The translations under genes were made by a program, and so were the position numbers. Positions 1 to 8,958 of a stretch of 64,000 nucleotides of DNA are shown here, in pieces (the stretch's first letter is position 1; each line of letters starts with the position of its first letter). The DNA is from Acidimicrobiales bacterium (GTDB lineage Bacteria > Actinomycetota > Acidimicrobiia > Acidimicrobiales > Poriferisodalaceae), in assembly GCA_014239555.1 (NCBI GenBank), contig JAAZYR010000006.1:62001-126000 (forward strand), written 5' to 3'. The notes under the pieces are model-generated. The model saw only the letters and a program-made list of their open reading frames with translations. It had not been told where the DNA came from and did no database searches.

Positions 1-186
<186 letters not shown>

Positions 187-273
187 CTACAGAGGGGTGG
201 ACCAAAGGGTGCTTTCGCCATGAGGCAGAGGCCAAGCCGCTATCTCTAGGACACTTCATTGCGTCGGTCGCTA

Positions 274-371
274 GACCTCAGCCATATCCCTACACAAGGT
301 AGGCAAGCACCTTGGGTGTCCACCCCAGGTTGCTGGGTGCACCAAAGTGCACCGCTCTTGATAACGAGACC
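274..371 (-). ncRNA. SAM riboswitch aptamer (SAM-I/SAM-IV clan, short-P2 variant) upstream of metY
   Basis: Read on the minus strand, the region has the conserved core of the SAM-I/IV clan in order: UUAUCAAGAG after the first strand of P1, GCAACC after P2, and AAGGUGCU after P3. P1 pairs GGUCUCG (371-365) with UGAGGUC (280-274). P2 is a perfect GGUGCAC/GUGCACC stem with a 4-nt loop (353-336). P3 is GGGU/ACCC (325-314) and P4 is CCUAC/GUAGG. P2 is too short for the kink-turn and the P2 pseudoknot of classical SAM-I. GUGUCC at 254-249 downstream could pair with GGACAC around the P3 loop, as in the 3' pseudoknot described for SAM-IV-type aptamers. The expression platform was not resolved. Confidence 0.75.
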
Positions 372-490
372 ATCTGAGCATCTTTTGGCGCATCAGGCAA
401 CTCGATTATTGCGAGAGACTCCAGGGCGTAACCGTTGGACACTTTTTTGATTGAAGTGACGATGGTTTCTCGCTCTGGCACACTGAAGCC

Positions 491-757
491 GTGTCGAGAT
501 TCCAACGGGTAACTGAGACTGATGAGGCAGGAGCTACGCGGCTCGTCAGCCTAGAAGTCACGGATGAAGCCGTGTACCGAACATCAAAATCTCAAATGTG
601 GGATGGCCGACTCCCAATAGCGGCCGTAATAGATCTCAACATCAAGCGCGTCGGCTCCTCCGATCTCATAACAGCGAACACCAAGCATGGTTCGATTACG
701 TGGTCGTTGAAAAATGGCCAGCAATTGATTGACGCGATTGAATCCCACTTCGGTTAA
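491..757 (+). CDS. Hypothetical small protein, possibly PH-like fold
   Basis: An 88-residue frame with a GTG start, divergent from metY. Alternating short hydrophobic strands followed by a C-terminal helix (GQQLIDAIESHFG) resemble small bacterial PH-like domains, but no family motif is certain. There is no clear Shine-Dalgarno sequence or TANNNT box before the GTG, so the start is unsure. I do not recognise a function. Confidence 0.5.
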   Translation: MSRFQRVTETDEAGATRLVSLEVTDEAVYRTSKSQMWDGRLPIAAVIDLNIKRVGSSDLITANTKHGSITWSLKNGQQLIDAIESHFG

Positions 758-868
758 AAATTCGCTTGTTTCAAAAGGGCAAGAAGCCCTCCGTCAGGCT
801 GTGCGAGCATCCCAGCGCACCGCCCCGTCGCTAACGCTTAGGCTTCAAGACACAAGACAGGACTCACC

Positions 869-1636
869 ATGATCACAGCTATGCCTCGAATAGCAATTGC
901 CGTAAAGGATTTCGAAAGTGCAGTAGCGACTTTCAGGAATCACTTCGGAATGCCCGTCGCTGATTACTCGCCCGAAACAGTGCCCTCATTGGGTGCACAC
1001 GTTGCTATGTGTCAACCACCGGGAGGAAGCAATATTGAATTGATGGCGCCCTCCAATCCCAACGAACCTCTGAGCCAAGCTCTCCAAAAGTTCCTAGACC
1101 GCCGAGGTGAAGGGATATATGCGTTGATGCTTGAAGCGCCGGACCCCAACGCGGAGGCCGAAATACTTCTGGAACGAGGCGTAAAGGTTCTCCCCTTGAT
1201 GAGAGGTGCGGGCGGCAGAGATATTCACCCCAGTTCGACGCACGGTGTGCTCATCCGCATATACCCAGATGGATCGGTGGTTCAACCTGAAAACGCTGTC
1301 ACCCAAGCACCCAATTATTCGGGAATCCAAAAAGTCGTAGTGGCGACGCGCGACGCTGGTCTCGCATACGACGTGTATTCGCAAGGTCTGGGCTTGCCAG
1401 CCGACCCACCACAAGCAGACCTTGATAGGGGCGTAGTGAGTTCAATAGTCCGACCACCTCAAGGCGGAATTATCGAACTGGCATCACCCATCGACACATC
1501 GAAAGCGGCCGGAGCCGAGATTGACGAATTCCTCAACTCCAACGGAGAAGGAATTTGTTGTTTGGTTCTAAGTGCAGACGACGATGTCCCAGAACGAGAT
1601 ATCAGCCTTTTCGGAACTCGTATTCTGATCTCCTGA
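869..1636 (+). CDS. Two-domain VOC (glyoxalase/bleomycin-resistance) protein
   Basis: 255 residues with two repeated VOC half-modules: residues about 1-125 (begins MPRIAIAVKDFESAVATFRN) and about 140-250 (KVVVATRDAGLAYDVYSQ). Each has the beta-alpha-beta pattern and an internal IELM/IELAS strand that usually supplies a metal-binding Glu. VOC enzymes include epimerases, dioxygenases and lyases; here the order resembles methylmalonyl-CoA epimerase-like or lactoylglutathione lyase-like paired domains. It precedes a flavin monooxygenase on the same strand by 125 nt, so a role in the same catabolic route is possible. ATG at 869 has AGGA about 9 nt upstream; ATG at 884 is an alternative. Confidence 0.75.
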   Translation: MITAMPRIAIAVKDFESAVATFRNHFGMPVADYSPETVPSLGAHVAMCQPPGGSNIELMAPSNPNEPLSQALQKFLDRRGEGIYALMLEAPDPNAEAEILLERGVKVLPLMRGAGGRDIHPSSTHGVLIRIYPDGSVVQPENAVTQAPNYSGIQKVVVATRDAGLAYDVYSQGLGLPADPPQADLDRGVVSSIVRPPQGGIIELASPIDTSKAAGAEIDEFLNSNGEGICCLVLSADDDVPERDISLFGTRILIS

Positions 1637-1761
1637 TAATTAGCCGTTTGCGGTTGCTTATGCCCAGATGAAGAGAAGCGCGCGACGGTGAGAGTTTCAG
1701 CGCTCGAAGGCCAAAGAGCCGTATCATCGATAGCTACGGTCGAGTCGCGAGGACGTGGACT

Positions 1762-3423
1762 ATGAAAATCGATATTGATCTGGATTACGAGGTCATTGTC
1801 GTAGGAGCAGGTGTAGCGGGGATCTATCAGATCAAGCGCCTCAAAGACATGGGCATTACTGCGACGGTGTTGGAAGCTGACCCGGACCTTGGCGGAACCT
1901 GGTACAACAATCGATACCCAGGGGCCCGCTTTGATTCTGAGAGCTATACCTATGGCTATTCGTTTTCTCAAGAGCTACTAGATGAGTGGGATTGGAAAGA
2001 AATGTTTTCCGCTCAACCAGAAAACCTCGAATATTTGAATTTCGTAGCGGACAAGTTCGATCTGCGCCAACACATGCAGTTCAACTGTCGTGTCCAATCC
2101 GCCATCTTCGACGAAGATCGCCAAGTGTGGAAGGTAACCGTCTCCGACGGTCGCGAACTCACGTCCCGCTTTGTAGTGCTTGCTCTGGGGTTGTTGTCTC
2201 AGCCCACGATGCCGCGTATGGAAGGTGTTGAAGACTTCACAGGCCGTTCATGGCATACCTACAGTTGGCCACACGAACATGTCGACCTCAGTGATCAACG
2301 AGTCGCCGTCATCGGTACAGGAGCGACCGCCATACAGGTAATCGGTGAAATAGCCGACAAAGTAGGGGAACTCACCGTCTTTCAACGTCGACCGAATTGG
2401 GTCGCTCCGCTCAATAACAGCGAAATTAGCGCGGAACAAATGACAGAAATCCGTGATCGCTATGACGAAATATTTGAAACCTGTGCCCGAACTCCAGGCG
2501 GTTTCGAACACGAACCGGACCGTCGCGGATTTTATGAAGTGACACGCGAAGAACGTTATGAACTCTGGGACCAACTCTACGACGAACCTGGGTTCAGCAT
2601 TTGGTTGAGAAATTTTCGCGAGATCTTTACTGACGAAGAAGCCAACGCCGAACTTTCCGAGTACGTAGCCGAACGAATCCGTGGTCGCGTTCACGACCCT
2701 GTTGTTGCGGAAAAGCTAGTACCCAAAGACCACGGCTTCGGTGTTCAGCGAGTACCCATGGAAACTGGTTACCTCGAGGCCTACAACCGAGAAAACGTTC
2801 ATTTAGTCGACATCAATGAAACTCCATTAGAGCGCGTGATCGAAACAGGGATCCGCACCACGGAACGAGACTACGACTTCGACATCATCGTGTATGCAAC
2901 GGGGTTTGACGCCATAACAGGGTCGTTCGATCACATCGATATCCAAGGTCGAGATGGTCTTACCCTTAGAGAAAAGTGGTTCGATAATCCTTCGACGTTC
3001 CTCGGAATGTTGGTGTCCGGATTCCCTAACTTGCTGATGCCCTCGGGACCGCAAAGCGGATCGGCTTCGACTAACTACCCGCGCGGGATCGAAAACGGAG
3101 TGAACTGGTGCACAGATTTACTTGACTACATGCGGTCTCGCGACCTCCAATACGCCGAAGCGACAGAGGACGCCGAAGAACGCTGGACAGGCCACGTTGT
3201 CAAGATGTATTCCGTGATGCTGATGCGCAAAGCTCAATCATGGTTTACCGGCTACAACTCCAACGTTGACGGCCACGAAGCGGGCAAAGTGCGCTACATG
3301 GTGTACAACGGCGGGACGCCCAAATATGTGGCTACCATCAACGAGGTCGCCGCAAAAGACTACGAAGGTATCCGGTTTTCGCTGGACTCGAAGATGCCCC
3401 AAGATGTCATGGCGGCCGGGTAG
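1762..3423 (+). CDS. Flavin-containing Baeyer-Villiger-type monooxygenase
   Basis: 553 residues. An N-terminal FAD Rossmann motif (GAGVAGI, about residue 13) is followed by an NADPH Rossmann motif (GTGATAI, about residue 184). Between them FTGRSWHTYSWP (about residue 156) matches the Baeyer-Villiger fingerprint FxGxxxHxxxW. Length and layout match cyclohexanone/steroid/phenylacetone-type BVMOs, which insert oxygen into ketones to give esters or lactones using NADPH and O2. GAGGA lies 9 nt before the ATG. The methyltransferase follows on the same strand. The ketone substrate cannot be told from sequence. Confidence 0.9.
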   Translation: MKIDIDLDYEVIVVGAGVAGIYQIKRLKDMGITATVLEADPDLGGTWYNNRYPGARFDSESYTYGYSFSQELLDEWDWKEMFSAQPENLEYLNFVADKFDLRQHMQFNCRVQSAIFDEDRQVWKVTVSDGRELTSRFVVLALGLLSQPTMPRMEGVEDFTGRSWHTYSWPHEHVDLSDQRVAVIGTGATAIQVIGEIADKVGELTVFQRRPNWVAPLNNSEISAEQMTEIRDRYDEIFETCARTPGGFEHEPDRRGFYEVTREERYELWDQLYDEPGFSIWLRNFREIFTDEEANAELSEYVAERIRGRVHDPVVAEKLVPKDHGFGVQRVPMETGYLEAYNRENVHLVDINETPLERVIETGIRTTERDYDFDIIVYATGFDAITGSFDHIDIQGRDGLTLREKWFDNPSTFLGMLVSGFPNLLMPSGPQSGSASTNYPRGIENGVNWCTDLLDYMRSRDLQYAEATEDAEERWTGHVVKMYSVMLMRKAQSWFTGYNSNVDGHEAGKVRYMVYNGGTPKYVATINEVAAKDYEGIRFSLDSKMPQDVMAAG

Positions 3424-3517
3424 TCACATTCCTCACTTCTGAATCGCCCCTCAGGGTTGCGCCGGGCAACTATGTATGCGCGCCGTGAGAAGACAAGCAG
3501 CTACTACCTTCGTCTGG

Positions 3518-4285
3518 GTGACAGGTGACCCTTCGGCTGATCATGTCGAAATAAATCGAGACCTTTGGAACTCGTACGCTCCAGATTATTTAGCCAGTGG
3601 CGAACGCGCGTGGGCTAACTCAGAACCACGTTGGGGGATCTACCAGATTGTCGAGTCAGAACTGGGACTGTTGGACACCTTCATGGGTGGCGACGTCATC
3701 GAACTTGGATGCGGAACTGGGTACGTTTCGGCTTGGCTAGCTCGTTTGGGGGGCCGCCCAATCGGGATAGACAATTCCCCGTTACAGCTAGCCAACGCTG
3801 CGTATTTACAGAACCAATTCGGGACTCATTTTCCCTTGGTCCAAGCCAACGCCGAAAGATTGCCCTTTGTTGACGAGTCGTTTGATTACGCGATTTCTGA
3901 ATACGGCGCGGCGATCTGGTGCGATCCGCACCGGTGGATTCCTGAAGCTGCCAGAGTGTTGCGGAGCGGTGGACGCCTAGTTTTTTTGGGTAACTCGACG
4001 CAACTAATGCTCTGCGTCCCTGATGATGATGGCGCAGCGACAACGGAGTTACTGCGGCCTCAGTTCGGAATGCATCGCTTTGAATGGGCTGACGACCCCG
4101 GAGTGGAGTTCTACCTCTCGCATGGCGAGATGATCAAAGTTCTACGAACAAGCGGATTCGAGATTGAGGACTTGATTGAGCTTCGCCCGCCGGCACAAGC
4201 CGAGGAAAGTAGATACCCGCTTGTCGACCTGGAGTGGGCTAATCGCTGGCCGGCTGAGGAAGCATGGATTGTGCGTAAGCGTTGA
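3518..4285 (+). CDS. Class I SAM-dependent methyltransferase
   Basis: About 255 residues. VIELGCGTGYVSAWLARLG is motif I of the SAM-binding Rossmann fold; the acidic GIDNS strand end, the NAERLPF stretch and a FDYAISEYG strand follow, as in UbiE/COQ5-type methyltransferases. The GTG at 3518 is preferred because TACCTT lies 7 nt upstream (leaderless pattern) and because the protein then starts near the family-typical INRDLWNSYAPDY. An ATG at 3476 would add 14 residues that look unrelated. The substrate is unknown. It ends convergently with the next minus-strand gene. Confidence 0.8.
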   Translation: MTGDPSADHVEINRDLWNSYAPDYLASGERAWANSEPRWGIYQIVESELGLLDTFMGGDVIELGCGTGYVSAWLARLGGRPIGIDNSPLQLANAAYLQNQFGTHFPLVQANAERLPFVDESFDYAISEYGAAIWCDPHRWIPEAARVLRSGGRLVFLGNSTQLMLCVPDDDGAATTELLRPQFGMHRFEWADDPGVEFYLSHGEMIKVLRTSGFEIEDLIELRPPAQAEESRYPLVDLEWANRWPAEEAWIVRKR

Positions 4286-4289
4286 AACT

Positions 4290-4937
4290 TTAGGAGTCCT
4301 CCACAGGTAATGACGAAAGCATGTTCAGATTTCGGGCACAGTCGGGACACAAATAGCGACGATCGGAAACGGTTTCGTTGCGCAGTCGCCCATGGTGATC
4401 TGCCCAGATCTCGTTCCAGAACACATAGCCGGACTCTGTGTTGCCCTGCTCGTCTGCTTGCCATGAAAACGCGACGCCGCATAGCTGACACTCAACAAAA
4501 CCAATTTCCCCCAACAACTCGCTTCGCGTTCGCGATACCGGATCCGAAATCGGGGCTGGCACAACACGATGACACTCCAGATTGCTGTCGATTCGGAGAA
4601 GACCGATTCCGAACCGGAGAGCAACTTCTATCTGGTTCTCAGTGAAGCGCTCGTCCGCGGTGAAGCAAGCAAGATAAACCCGGTCAGCCTGCAATCGCTG
4701 AGCACTCGTTTCACCTGCGACCGAAATAAACCTTGTTGTCGAAGGGCGAACCAAGGCCGTCACCAGCTCAAAGTCACCGTTCAACTGACCACCGACGTGT
4801 GTAATCCCTACCAAATCGGGGCGTGGATCGCGGACTCCCTTGGGAAGCAAGGAAACGACTCTGCAGTTAAGACCCGATGGCATGGAAAGCCATGAACGAA
4901 CCGAGGCACGAAGTTCGACCTCGTCGACCTTGGTCAT
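4290..4937 (-). CDS. Hypothetical protein with C-terminal CxxC pair
   Basis: 215 residues of unknown function. The C-terminal third carries CQLC (about residue 150) and CPDC (about residue 196), a likely zinc knuckle or rubredoxin-like site. The middle (VEVALRFGIGLLRI region) resembles a small alpha/beta fold. It follows the GH51 gene on the same strand after 25 nt, so the two may be co-transcribed. I do not recognise a named family. Confidence 0.65.
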   Translation of the reverse strand: MTKVDEVELRASVRSWLSMPSGLNCRVVSLLPKGVRDPRPDLVGITHVGGQLNGDFELVTALVRPSTTRFISVAGETSAQRLQADRVYLACFTADERFTENQIEVALRFGIGLLRIDSNLECHRVVPAPISDPVSRTRSELLGEIGFVECQLCGVAFSWQADEQGNTESGYVFWNEIWADHHGRLRNETVSDRRYLCPDCARNLNMLSSLPVEDS

Positions 4938-4962
4938 CCTTTACCCCTGTCCTTCGCCAAGT

Positions 4963-6453
4963 TCATGAGACGCTCAATGTGGCAGCGATGAAAGAATGTG
5001 GGGGAAGCTTCACTACCGGTTGGGGGCCATCCGACATTTCCTCCGGAACTCGCCGCACAGCATTTGGGGTTTCCCAAGTGTTCTGCGTCGTCGGATCCGA
5101 ATGATGAAGAAGCTCCACAGAGAGCGTTTCGAGATGCCCCCCGAACAAATTAATTTGAAGGTCAACGCTTTCATCGACCGAACGATTTACCGCATAGATA
5201 TGCAGTTCCTGATCATCCCTGAGAATGGCTGCACCATCCACCATCGCAACATCTCCAAAATCGGGCGAAGGTACCAGCGGCCCGTCATATCCCATGTGTA
5301 GCGAAGTCCCATTTCTTCGGCCAACGAACATCGACAGCGCCTCGAAGATGCTCTGACGAAGCAGATTGTCTCCACTAGTCAGGACAGGAGCTATGACATT
5401 CACGATTTGAGCGATGTTGGCAATCTTCACTACATCGGCGTTTCGAATAAAACTCATTAAGAATTGGGCGCACACGAGCGCGTCTTGGAGATCGTAAACC
5501 TCCTCCACCAAATGAGCCGGGAAGGTTCCATCGGCCCACATACCGGACCTGTTCCGTGTCCGATACCAAACATTCCATTCATCAAAAGCGATAAATGGTC
5601 GCCGAGACGATCGTCGTCGACCGGCAACGTAGCGACACACAGAATCAATTTCTGCAATCTGTCGATCAACCGCAACCCCAGACGTCAAGAATGCGGCGGT
5701 GTCATTGGACCAGTTGTCCAAATAACGGTGGGTGGAAAGATAGTCAGCGAACCCGCCCACCGCCTCTAGTGACTCGCGATCCCAGTCCAGATAGGTCGGG
5801 TTATCAGGGAGCGAAGTGCCAGAAACAACCAACTCAATCGATGGGTCAACCAACTTCATCATGTGGGCGGCTTGACGGGCCTTACTTCCATATTCGCGTG
5901 CAGACATGTGCCCTATTTGCCACGGGCCGTCCATTTCGTTTCCGAGGCACCATAAAGGCACTCTGGGAGCGTTCGATTGACCATCAGCCTCACGCTCTGC
6001 GGTGATATCGGTTCCTAATGATCCGTTGGTGTATTCGACCCAATCCGCTGCTTCTTCGGGTGAACCTGTTCCCAGATTGACGGCGAACATTGGGGACCAC
6101 CCGGTGCGTTGACACAGCCCCAGGAACTCGTTCGTGCCGAAAGTGTTTGGTTCGATCGTCCCCCAGGCCAATTCACGACGAGTGGGTCTCGTATCTACCG
6201 GGCCGACCCCATCCCGCCAATGGTAATTAGAAACGAAGTTCCCTCCCGGATATCGCATCACTGTGAAGTCAAGTTCTGCGACGGCCGCTAAAACGTCTGA
6301 GCGGCAACCGTATGCATCAGCATGAACCGAAGAGGGATCGAAAACACCCTCATATACGGCGCGTCCCATGTGCTCGAGAAAGCCTCCAAAAATTCTTGGG
6401 TCAACTGGCCCCGAGTGGTGGCTGGCGTGAAGATTAAACGTGGCTTTGTTCAC
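4963..6453 (-). CDS. abfA: Alpha-L-arabinofuranosidase, glycoside hydrolase family 51
   Basis: 496 residues from a GTG at 6453. The N-terminus has the GH51 signature IFGGFLEHMGRAVYEGVF. The acid/base Glu is in CLGNEMDGPW (about residue 160) and the nucleophile Glu in FDEWNVWY (about residue 283). The C-terminus is the beta-sandwich usual for the family. GH51 enzymes release terminal L-arabinofuranose from arabinoxylan- or arabinan-derived oligosaccharides. No signal peptide is seen, so cytosolic action on imported oligosaccharides is likely. The start is decided by a TACGCT box 6 nt upstream; an upstream TTG (6555) would add 34 residues not expected for the family. Confidence 0.9.
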   Translation of the reverse strand: MNKATFNLHASHHSGPVDPRIFGGFLEHMGRAVYEGVFDPSSVHADAYGCRSDVLAAVAELDFTVMRYPGGNFVSNYHWRDGVGPVDTRPTRRELAWGTIEPNTFGTNEFLGLCQRTGWSPMFAVNLGTGSPEEAADWVEYTNGSLGTDITAEREADGQSNAPRVPLWCLGNEMDGPWQIGHMSAREYGSKARQAAHMMKLVDPSIELVVSGTSLPDNPTYLDWDRESLEAVGGFADYLSTHRYLDNWSNDTAAFLTSGVAVDRQIAEIDSVCRYVAGRRRSSRRPFIAFDEWNVWYRTRNRSGMWADGTFPAHLVEEVYDLQDALVCAQFLMSFIRNADVVKIANIAQIVNVIAPVLTSGDNLLRQSIFEALSMFVGRRNGTSLHMGYDGPLVPSPDFGDVAMVDGAAILRDDQELHIYAVNRSVDESVDLQINLFGGHLETLSVELLHHSDPTTQNTWETPNAVRRVPEEMSDGPQPVVKLPPHSFIAATLSVS

Positions 6454-6465
6454 TGCAAGAGCGTA
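6454..6465 (-). promoter_or_regulatory. Leaderless -10 box of the GH51 gene
   Basis: TACGCT lies 6 nt before the GTG at 6453 on the minus strand. This spacing recurs before many genes here and supports the GTG as start. Confidence 0.6.
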
Positions 6466-6551
6466 GTAAGCAAATCGGATGTAGATATCGAACTGTCGGC
6501 GAGTGGAGTGAGTTACATCCAAGGTCAACAGCAGCCCCGAGGTGATGCCGG

Positions 6552-6692
6552 TCAACCTTTACAAATTTTTTCGGTGAGTCGGTCTGCTGTTGCTAGCCCG
6601 ATTCCACTTGCCGTGACCGATATCAGGATTATCAAGGTTGACAAGCCAAACAAGATCCCAATAGGGATGTTCCTATTTTCGACCTGGTTCAT
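6552..6692 (-). CDS. Possible 46-residue single-span membrane peptide
   Basis: Reading from an ATG at 6692, a 46-residue frame has a central hydrophobic stretch (PIGILFGLSTLIILISVTAS) that would span the membrane once. It lies just upstream of GH51 on the same strand. There is no clear ribosome binding site or -10 box, and short hydrophobic frames arise by chance, so this is tentative. Confidence 0.25.
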   Translation of the reverse strand: MNQVENRNIPIGILFGLSTLIILISVTASGIGLATADRLTEKICKG

Positions 6693-6764
6693 GCGTGATG
6701 TGTCGCGATGAGAGCCCGGTGGTTCTAACCAACGGCCGTGGGTTAGCGACGTTTCGTAGTGACC

Positions 6765-6776
6765 TATATTTTTGTG
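6765..6776 (+). promoter_or_regulatory. Leaderless -10 box of the nitroreductase gene
   Basis: TATATT, the closest match to an extended -10 box in the window, lies 6 nt before the ATG at 6777. Confidence 0.65.
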
Positions 6777-7583
6777 ATGGACAAGCCGCTCCTCGACCAA
6801 GCCGCCCTCCAAGATTTCAACCGATTGGTGAGTGCTCGCCGAAGCGTTCGAAGCTTCGAGCCGGGACAGCCAATTCCCAAAGAAGCGCTCAAGAAAATCG
6901 CCGACGCTGGGCGATGGGCCCCATCAGGCGCGAATTCACAACCCTGGGAAATTTGCGTCGTTGAAGAATCTCAACGGGTACGCGACGTTGCATCTTTGAT
7001 GGCTAACCAAGCTGATCGCCTCAACGAACACTGCAAAGGATTTCCGCACGTTCATAAGAAGCATTGGGTGCATGATTCGGTGGCGCTCATGGTGGTGTTC
7101 GTTGACGCCCGCTGGGCTGATACGTACCCCACTGCGTTCGAACCTGAGCTTGATGCCACGGAGTACCAAGAAAACCGTTGGAACATTTTGCTTGTCTCTG
7201 TGGGAGCAGCGATCCAAAATATTCAGTTGGCGACCACGGCTGCCGGATTGAGTTCAGCCTGGCTTTCGGGAGGTGGCGAGCCACAAACCGCGCAAGACCT
7301 TCGAGAACTACTTGGCTTTCCATCGACCCATACCCCGTATGGAATTGTTCCCATCGGTTGGCCAAGAAGGCGAGCTGAAAGCCGTTGGAGGCGTCCGATC
7401 GAAGAAGTCATCCACTGGAATGAGGCAACAACGGACAACCTGCGAAGTCGCGAGGACATTGATCATTACATTGAAAAGGAACGCCGACACTCGATCTATA
7501 AAGATGCTCAGTCTCGAGACAGGCACCTCTCTGAAACTACTCCTGTCGACGGAGAAATCGACCTAGTCGACGACGGAAGCTGA
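6777..7583 (+). CDS. Nitroreductase-family FMN oxidoreductase
   Basis: 268 residues. The N-terminal SARRSVRSFEPGQPIP and GRWAPSGANSQPWEICVV are the FMN-binding signatures of the nitroreductase fold; GAAIQNIQLATTAAGLSSAW is the conserved second half. Such enzymes reduce nitro groups, quinones, flavins or conjugated systems using NAD(P)H, or belong to the BluB/iodotyrosine deiodinase-like branches. An insertion of about 30 residues after the first module and a C-terminal charged tail of about 50 residues are unusual additions. The start is set by the TATATT box rather than the in-frame GTG at 6759. Confidence 0.85.
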   Translation: MDKPLLDQAALQDFNRLVSARRSVRSFEPGQPIPKEALKKIADAGRWAPSGANSQPWEICVVEESQRVRDVASLMANQADRLNEHCKGFPHVHKKHWVHDSVALMVVFVDARWADTYPTAFEPELDATEYQENRWNILLVSVGAAIQNIQLATTAAGLSSAWLSGGGEPQTAQDLRELLGFPSTHTPYGIVPIGWPRRRAESRWRRPIEEVIHWNEATTDNLRSREDIDHYIEKERRHSIYKDAQSRDRHLSETTPVDGEIDLVDDGS

Positions 7584-7788
7584 TAGAGCGCTCACCTCGA
7601 ACGGCATCTTGACTTCGTAACTCAGCTAATGAGCCACAACCGCAATCGTCAGCCGCGGGGTCGGCGAGATGACGGTGGGGGCACCCCAAGTGGTGATCAA
7701 GAAACACCACAAACTCATAGGATTCTCCATTGGGTTCGATTCGCAAATAGCGTTGCGCCCCTCCGGCAAATCGGCGGTCGAATTTCAT
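7537..7788 (-). CDS. Doubtful small protein
   Basis: An 83-residue frame with ATG at 7788, containing HHLGCPHRHLADPAADDCGCGS, a His/Cys-rich run that could bind metal. The last 47 nt overlap the end of the nitroreductase gene tail to tail. No start signal is evident and the Arg-rich C-terminus is the antisense of a real gene, so it may be spurious. Confidence 0.3.
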   Translation of the reverse strand: MKFDRRFAGGAQRYLRIEPNGESYEFVVFLDHHLGCPHRHLADPAADDCGCGSLAELRSQDAVRGERSISFRRRLGRFLRRQE

Positions 7789-7817
7789 ATTCTGATGCTA
7801 CCCACCTGATGAGCACC

Positions 7818-7847
7818 GCTCCTTAAGCGAAATGAGGAGCCTTTTCT
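7818..7847 (+). terminator. Probable intrinsic terminator between nitroreductase and csp genes
   Basis: The inverted repeat GCTCCT (7818-7823) / AGGAGC (7835-7840) is followed by CTTTTCT. The stem is short (6 bp) and the loop 11 nt. The rest of 7584-7959 shows nothing clear beyond the doubtful minus-strand frame. Confidence 0.4.
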
Positions 7848-7959
7848 CAATTTCTGATGGATACTCAAAAACTCAATGTCATATTCCACAGGCGTTCTCC
7901 CTCATTCTGTTACCTCATTTATGTTCACACTTAGCGTCTCGTTGAGCCGTCCCGGTGAT

Positions 7960-7988
7960 TTGAGCTTAAAACCCCGTATCCTTGATAT
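7960..7988 (+). promoter_or_regulatory. Candidate promoter of the cold-shock gene
   Basis: TTGAGC (7960-7965) and TGATAT (7983-7988) are separated by 17 nt, a good sigma-70-type pair. The transcript would carry a short leader of roughly 40 nt before the cold-shock coding region. Confidence 0.45.
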
Positions 7989-8035
7989 TCGAGAGGTCGA
8001 AAACGGCTTCAATTTCATATATGAGGAGGGCCCAG

Positions 8036-8239
8036 ATGGCCCAAGGCAAAGTAAAATTTTTCAACTCACAGAAAGGGTTCGGCTTCATCACTCCTAGCGA
8101 TGGCGGCGATGACCTTTTCGTGCATTACTCAAACATTGCGGGCGACGGCTATAAGTCGCTTGACGAAGACCAAGACGTTTCTTTCGATATTGGTCAAGGA
8201 CGCAAGGGTGATGAAGCTCAGAACGTACGACCTCTTTGA
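8036..8239 (+). CDS. cspA: Cold-shock domain protein
   Basis: 67 residues starting [20 protein letters not shown], with both RNA-binding motifs, KGFGFI (RNP1) and DLFVHYSNI (RNP2). The five-stranded OB fold binds single-stranded RNA/DNA and acts as an RNA chaperone or transcription antiterminator. A strong Shine-Dalgarno (GAGGAGGG, 8023-8030) sits 5 nt before the ATG at 8036. It is followed by an intrinsic terminator, so it is a single-gene unit. Confidence 0.95.
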   Translation: MAQGKVKFFNSQKGFGFITPSDGGDDLFVHYSNIAGDGYKSLDEDQDVSFDIGQGRKGDEAQNVRPL

Positions 8240-8353
8240 TCTGAACCAAAACTAACTACGGACACGATCGGTAGCGCTGCATTTACTGTTGGCCTACCGG
8301 TCGTTTCGTATGTTTTGTTGCCCATAAAGATTTCAACACCAACAAAGAACTAA

Positions 8354-8390
8354 ACCGATCCGCTCCTTGCGGGCGGTCTTTTGTCGTTTT
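8354..8390 (+). terminator. Intrinsic terminator after the cold-shock gene
   Basis: ACCG/CGGT (8354-8357 with 8374-8377) and CCGC/GCGG (8360-8363 with 8369-8372) stack around a 5-nt loop, followed by a T-rich run (CTTTTGTCGTTTT). Confidence 0.65.
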
Positions 8391-8399
8391 CACAAGACC

Positions 8400-8412
8400 T
8401 ACGATCGTGGCC
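8400..8412 (+). promoter_or_regulatory. Leaderless -10 box of the gene at 8413
   Basis: TACGAT lies 7 nt before the ATG at 8413. Confidence 0.5.
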
Positions 8413-8682
8413 ATGTCCCTTCCGAAGCACTATTCAGTGAACGAACTAGTGAATCAAGATAGCGAACTTCGGACGCATTGGATCTGGGATGAGGATCTCC
8501 CTCACGGCAATCAAATCGATGAGAACGGTAAATGCATCGTGTGTGCTTTACCTCACCCAAGCACGCCTCAACTATGGACGATGTGTAAACAGAGCGGCGA
8601 ATCAAAAATGATCGAAGAACGCCACGAAGGGCACGAATTCGTCTTGAACCAGAACCACGGGTCAGTCTCAAAAAATATTTGA
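8413..8682 (+). CDS. Hypothetical protein with a CxxC motif
   Basis: 89 residues, rich in His, Trp and acidic residues, with CIVC at about residue 43 and a further Cys near residue 58. A metal-binding or redox site is possible. I do not recognise a family. The leaderless box and a position directly after a terminator argue that it is a real single gene. Confidence 0.5.
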   Translation: MSLPKHYSVNELVNQDSELRTHWIWDEDLPHGNQIDENGKCIVCALPHPSTPQLWTMCKQSGESKMIEERHEGHEFVLNQNHGSVSKNI

Positions 8683-8958
8683 AGAATCACTCACGATGAC
8701 CGTCCTTTTGGTCCTGGTCTGCTCCCGTGTTGGGGAGAGAGCCTTAAACCCTGCGCTAATAAGTTGATACGCCAACGAGAAACGCGTTAGCAAACATCTC
8801 CCACGACAAAGTTGTAGCGACTCTTGGGTGGTTGCTGATTTAGTGTGGCACCCAAGTGCGATGATTTAACCCGCCGCGAAAGACGGTCCCTCACGGGCGC
8901 ACAAACAGCAACTTGAATGCGGTGCACCTGCATATACCTGGGGGCTAGGAGTGGTTTG

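Noticed and set aside
290..505. 71-residue minus-strand frame before metY
   Set aside because: It lies across the SAM riboswitch, so it is explained by RNA structure.
7930..8035. A longer cold-shock protein start at 7982
   Set aside because: The strong Shine-Dalgarno at 8023-8030 and the family N-terminus point to ATG 8036.
8683..8958. Possible RNA gene or tRNA upstream of the sulfurtransferase
   Set aside because: No cloverleaf, riboswitch core or terminator could be built by eye.
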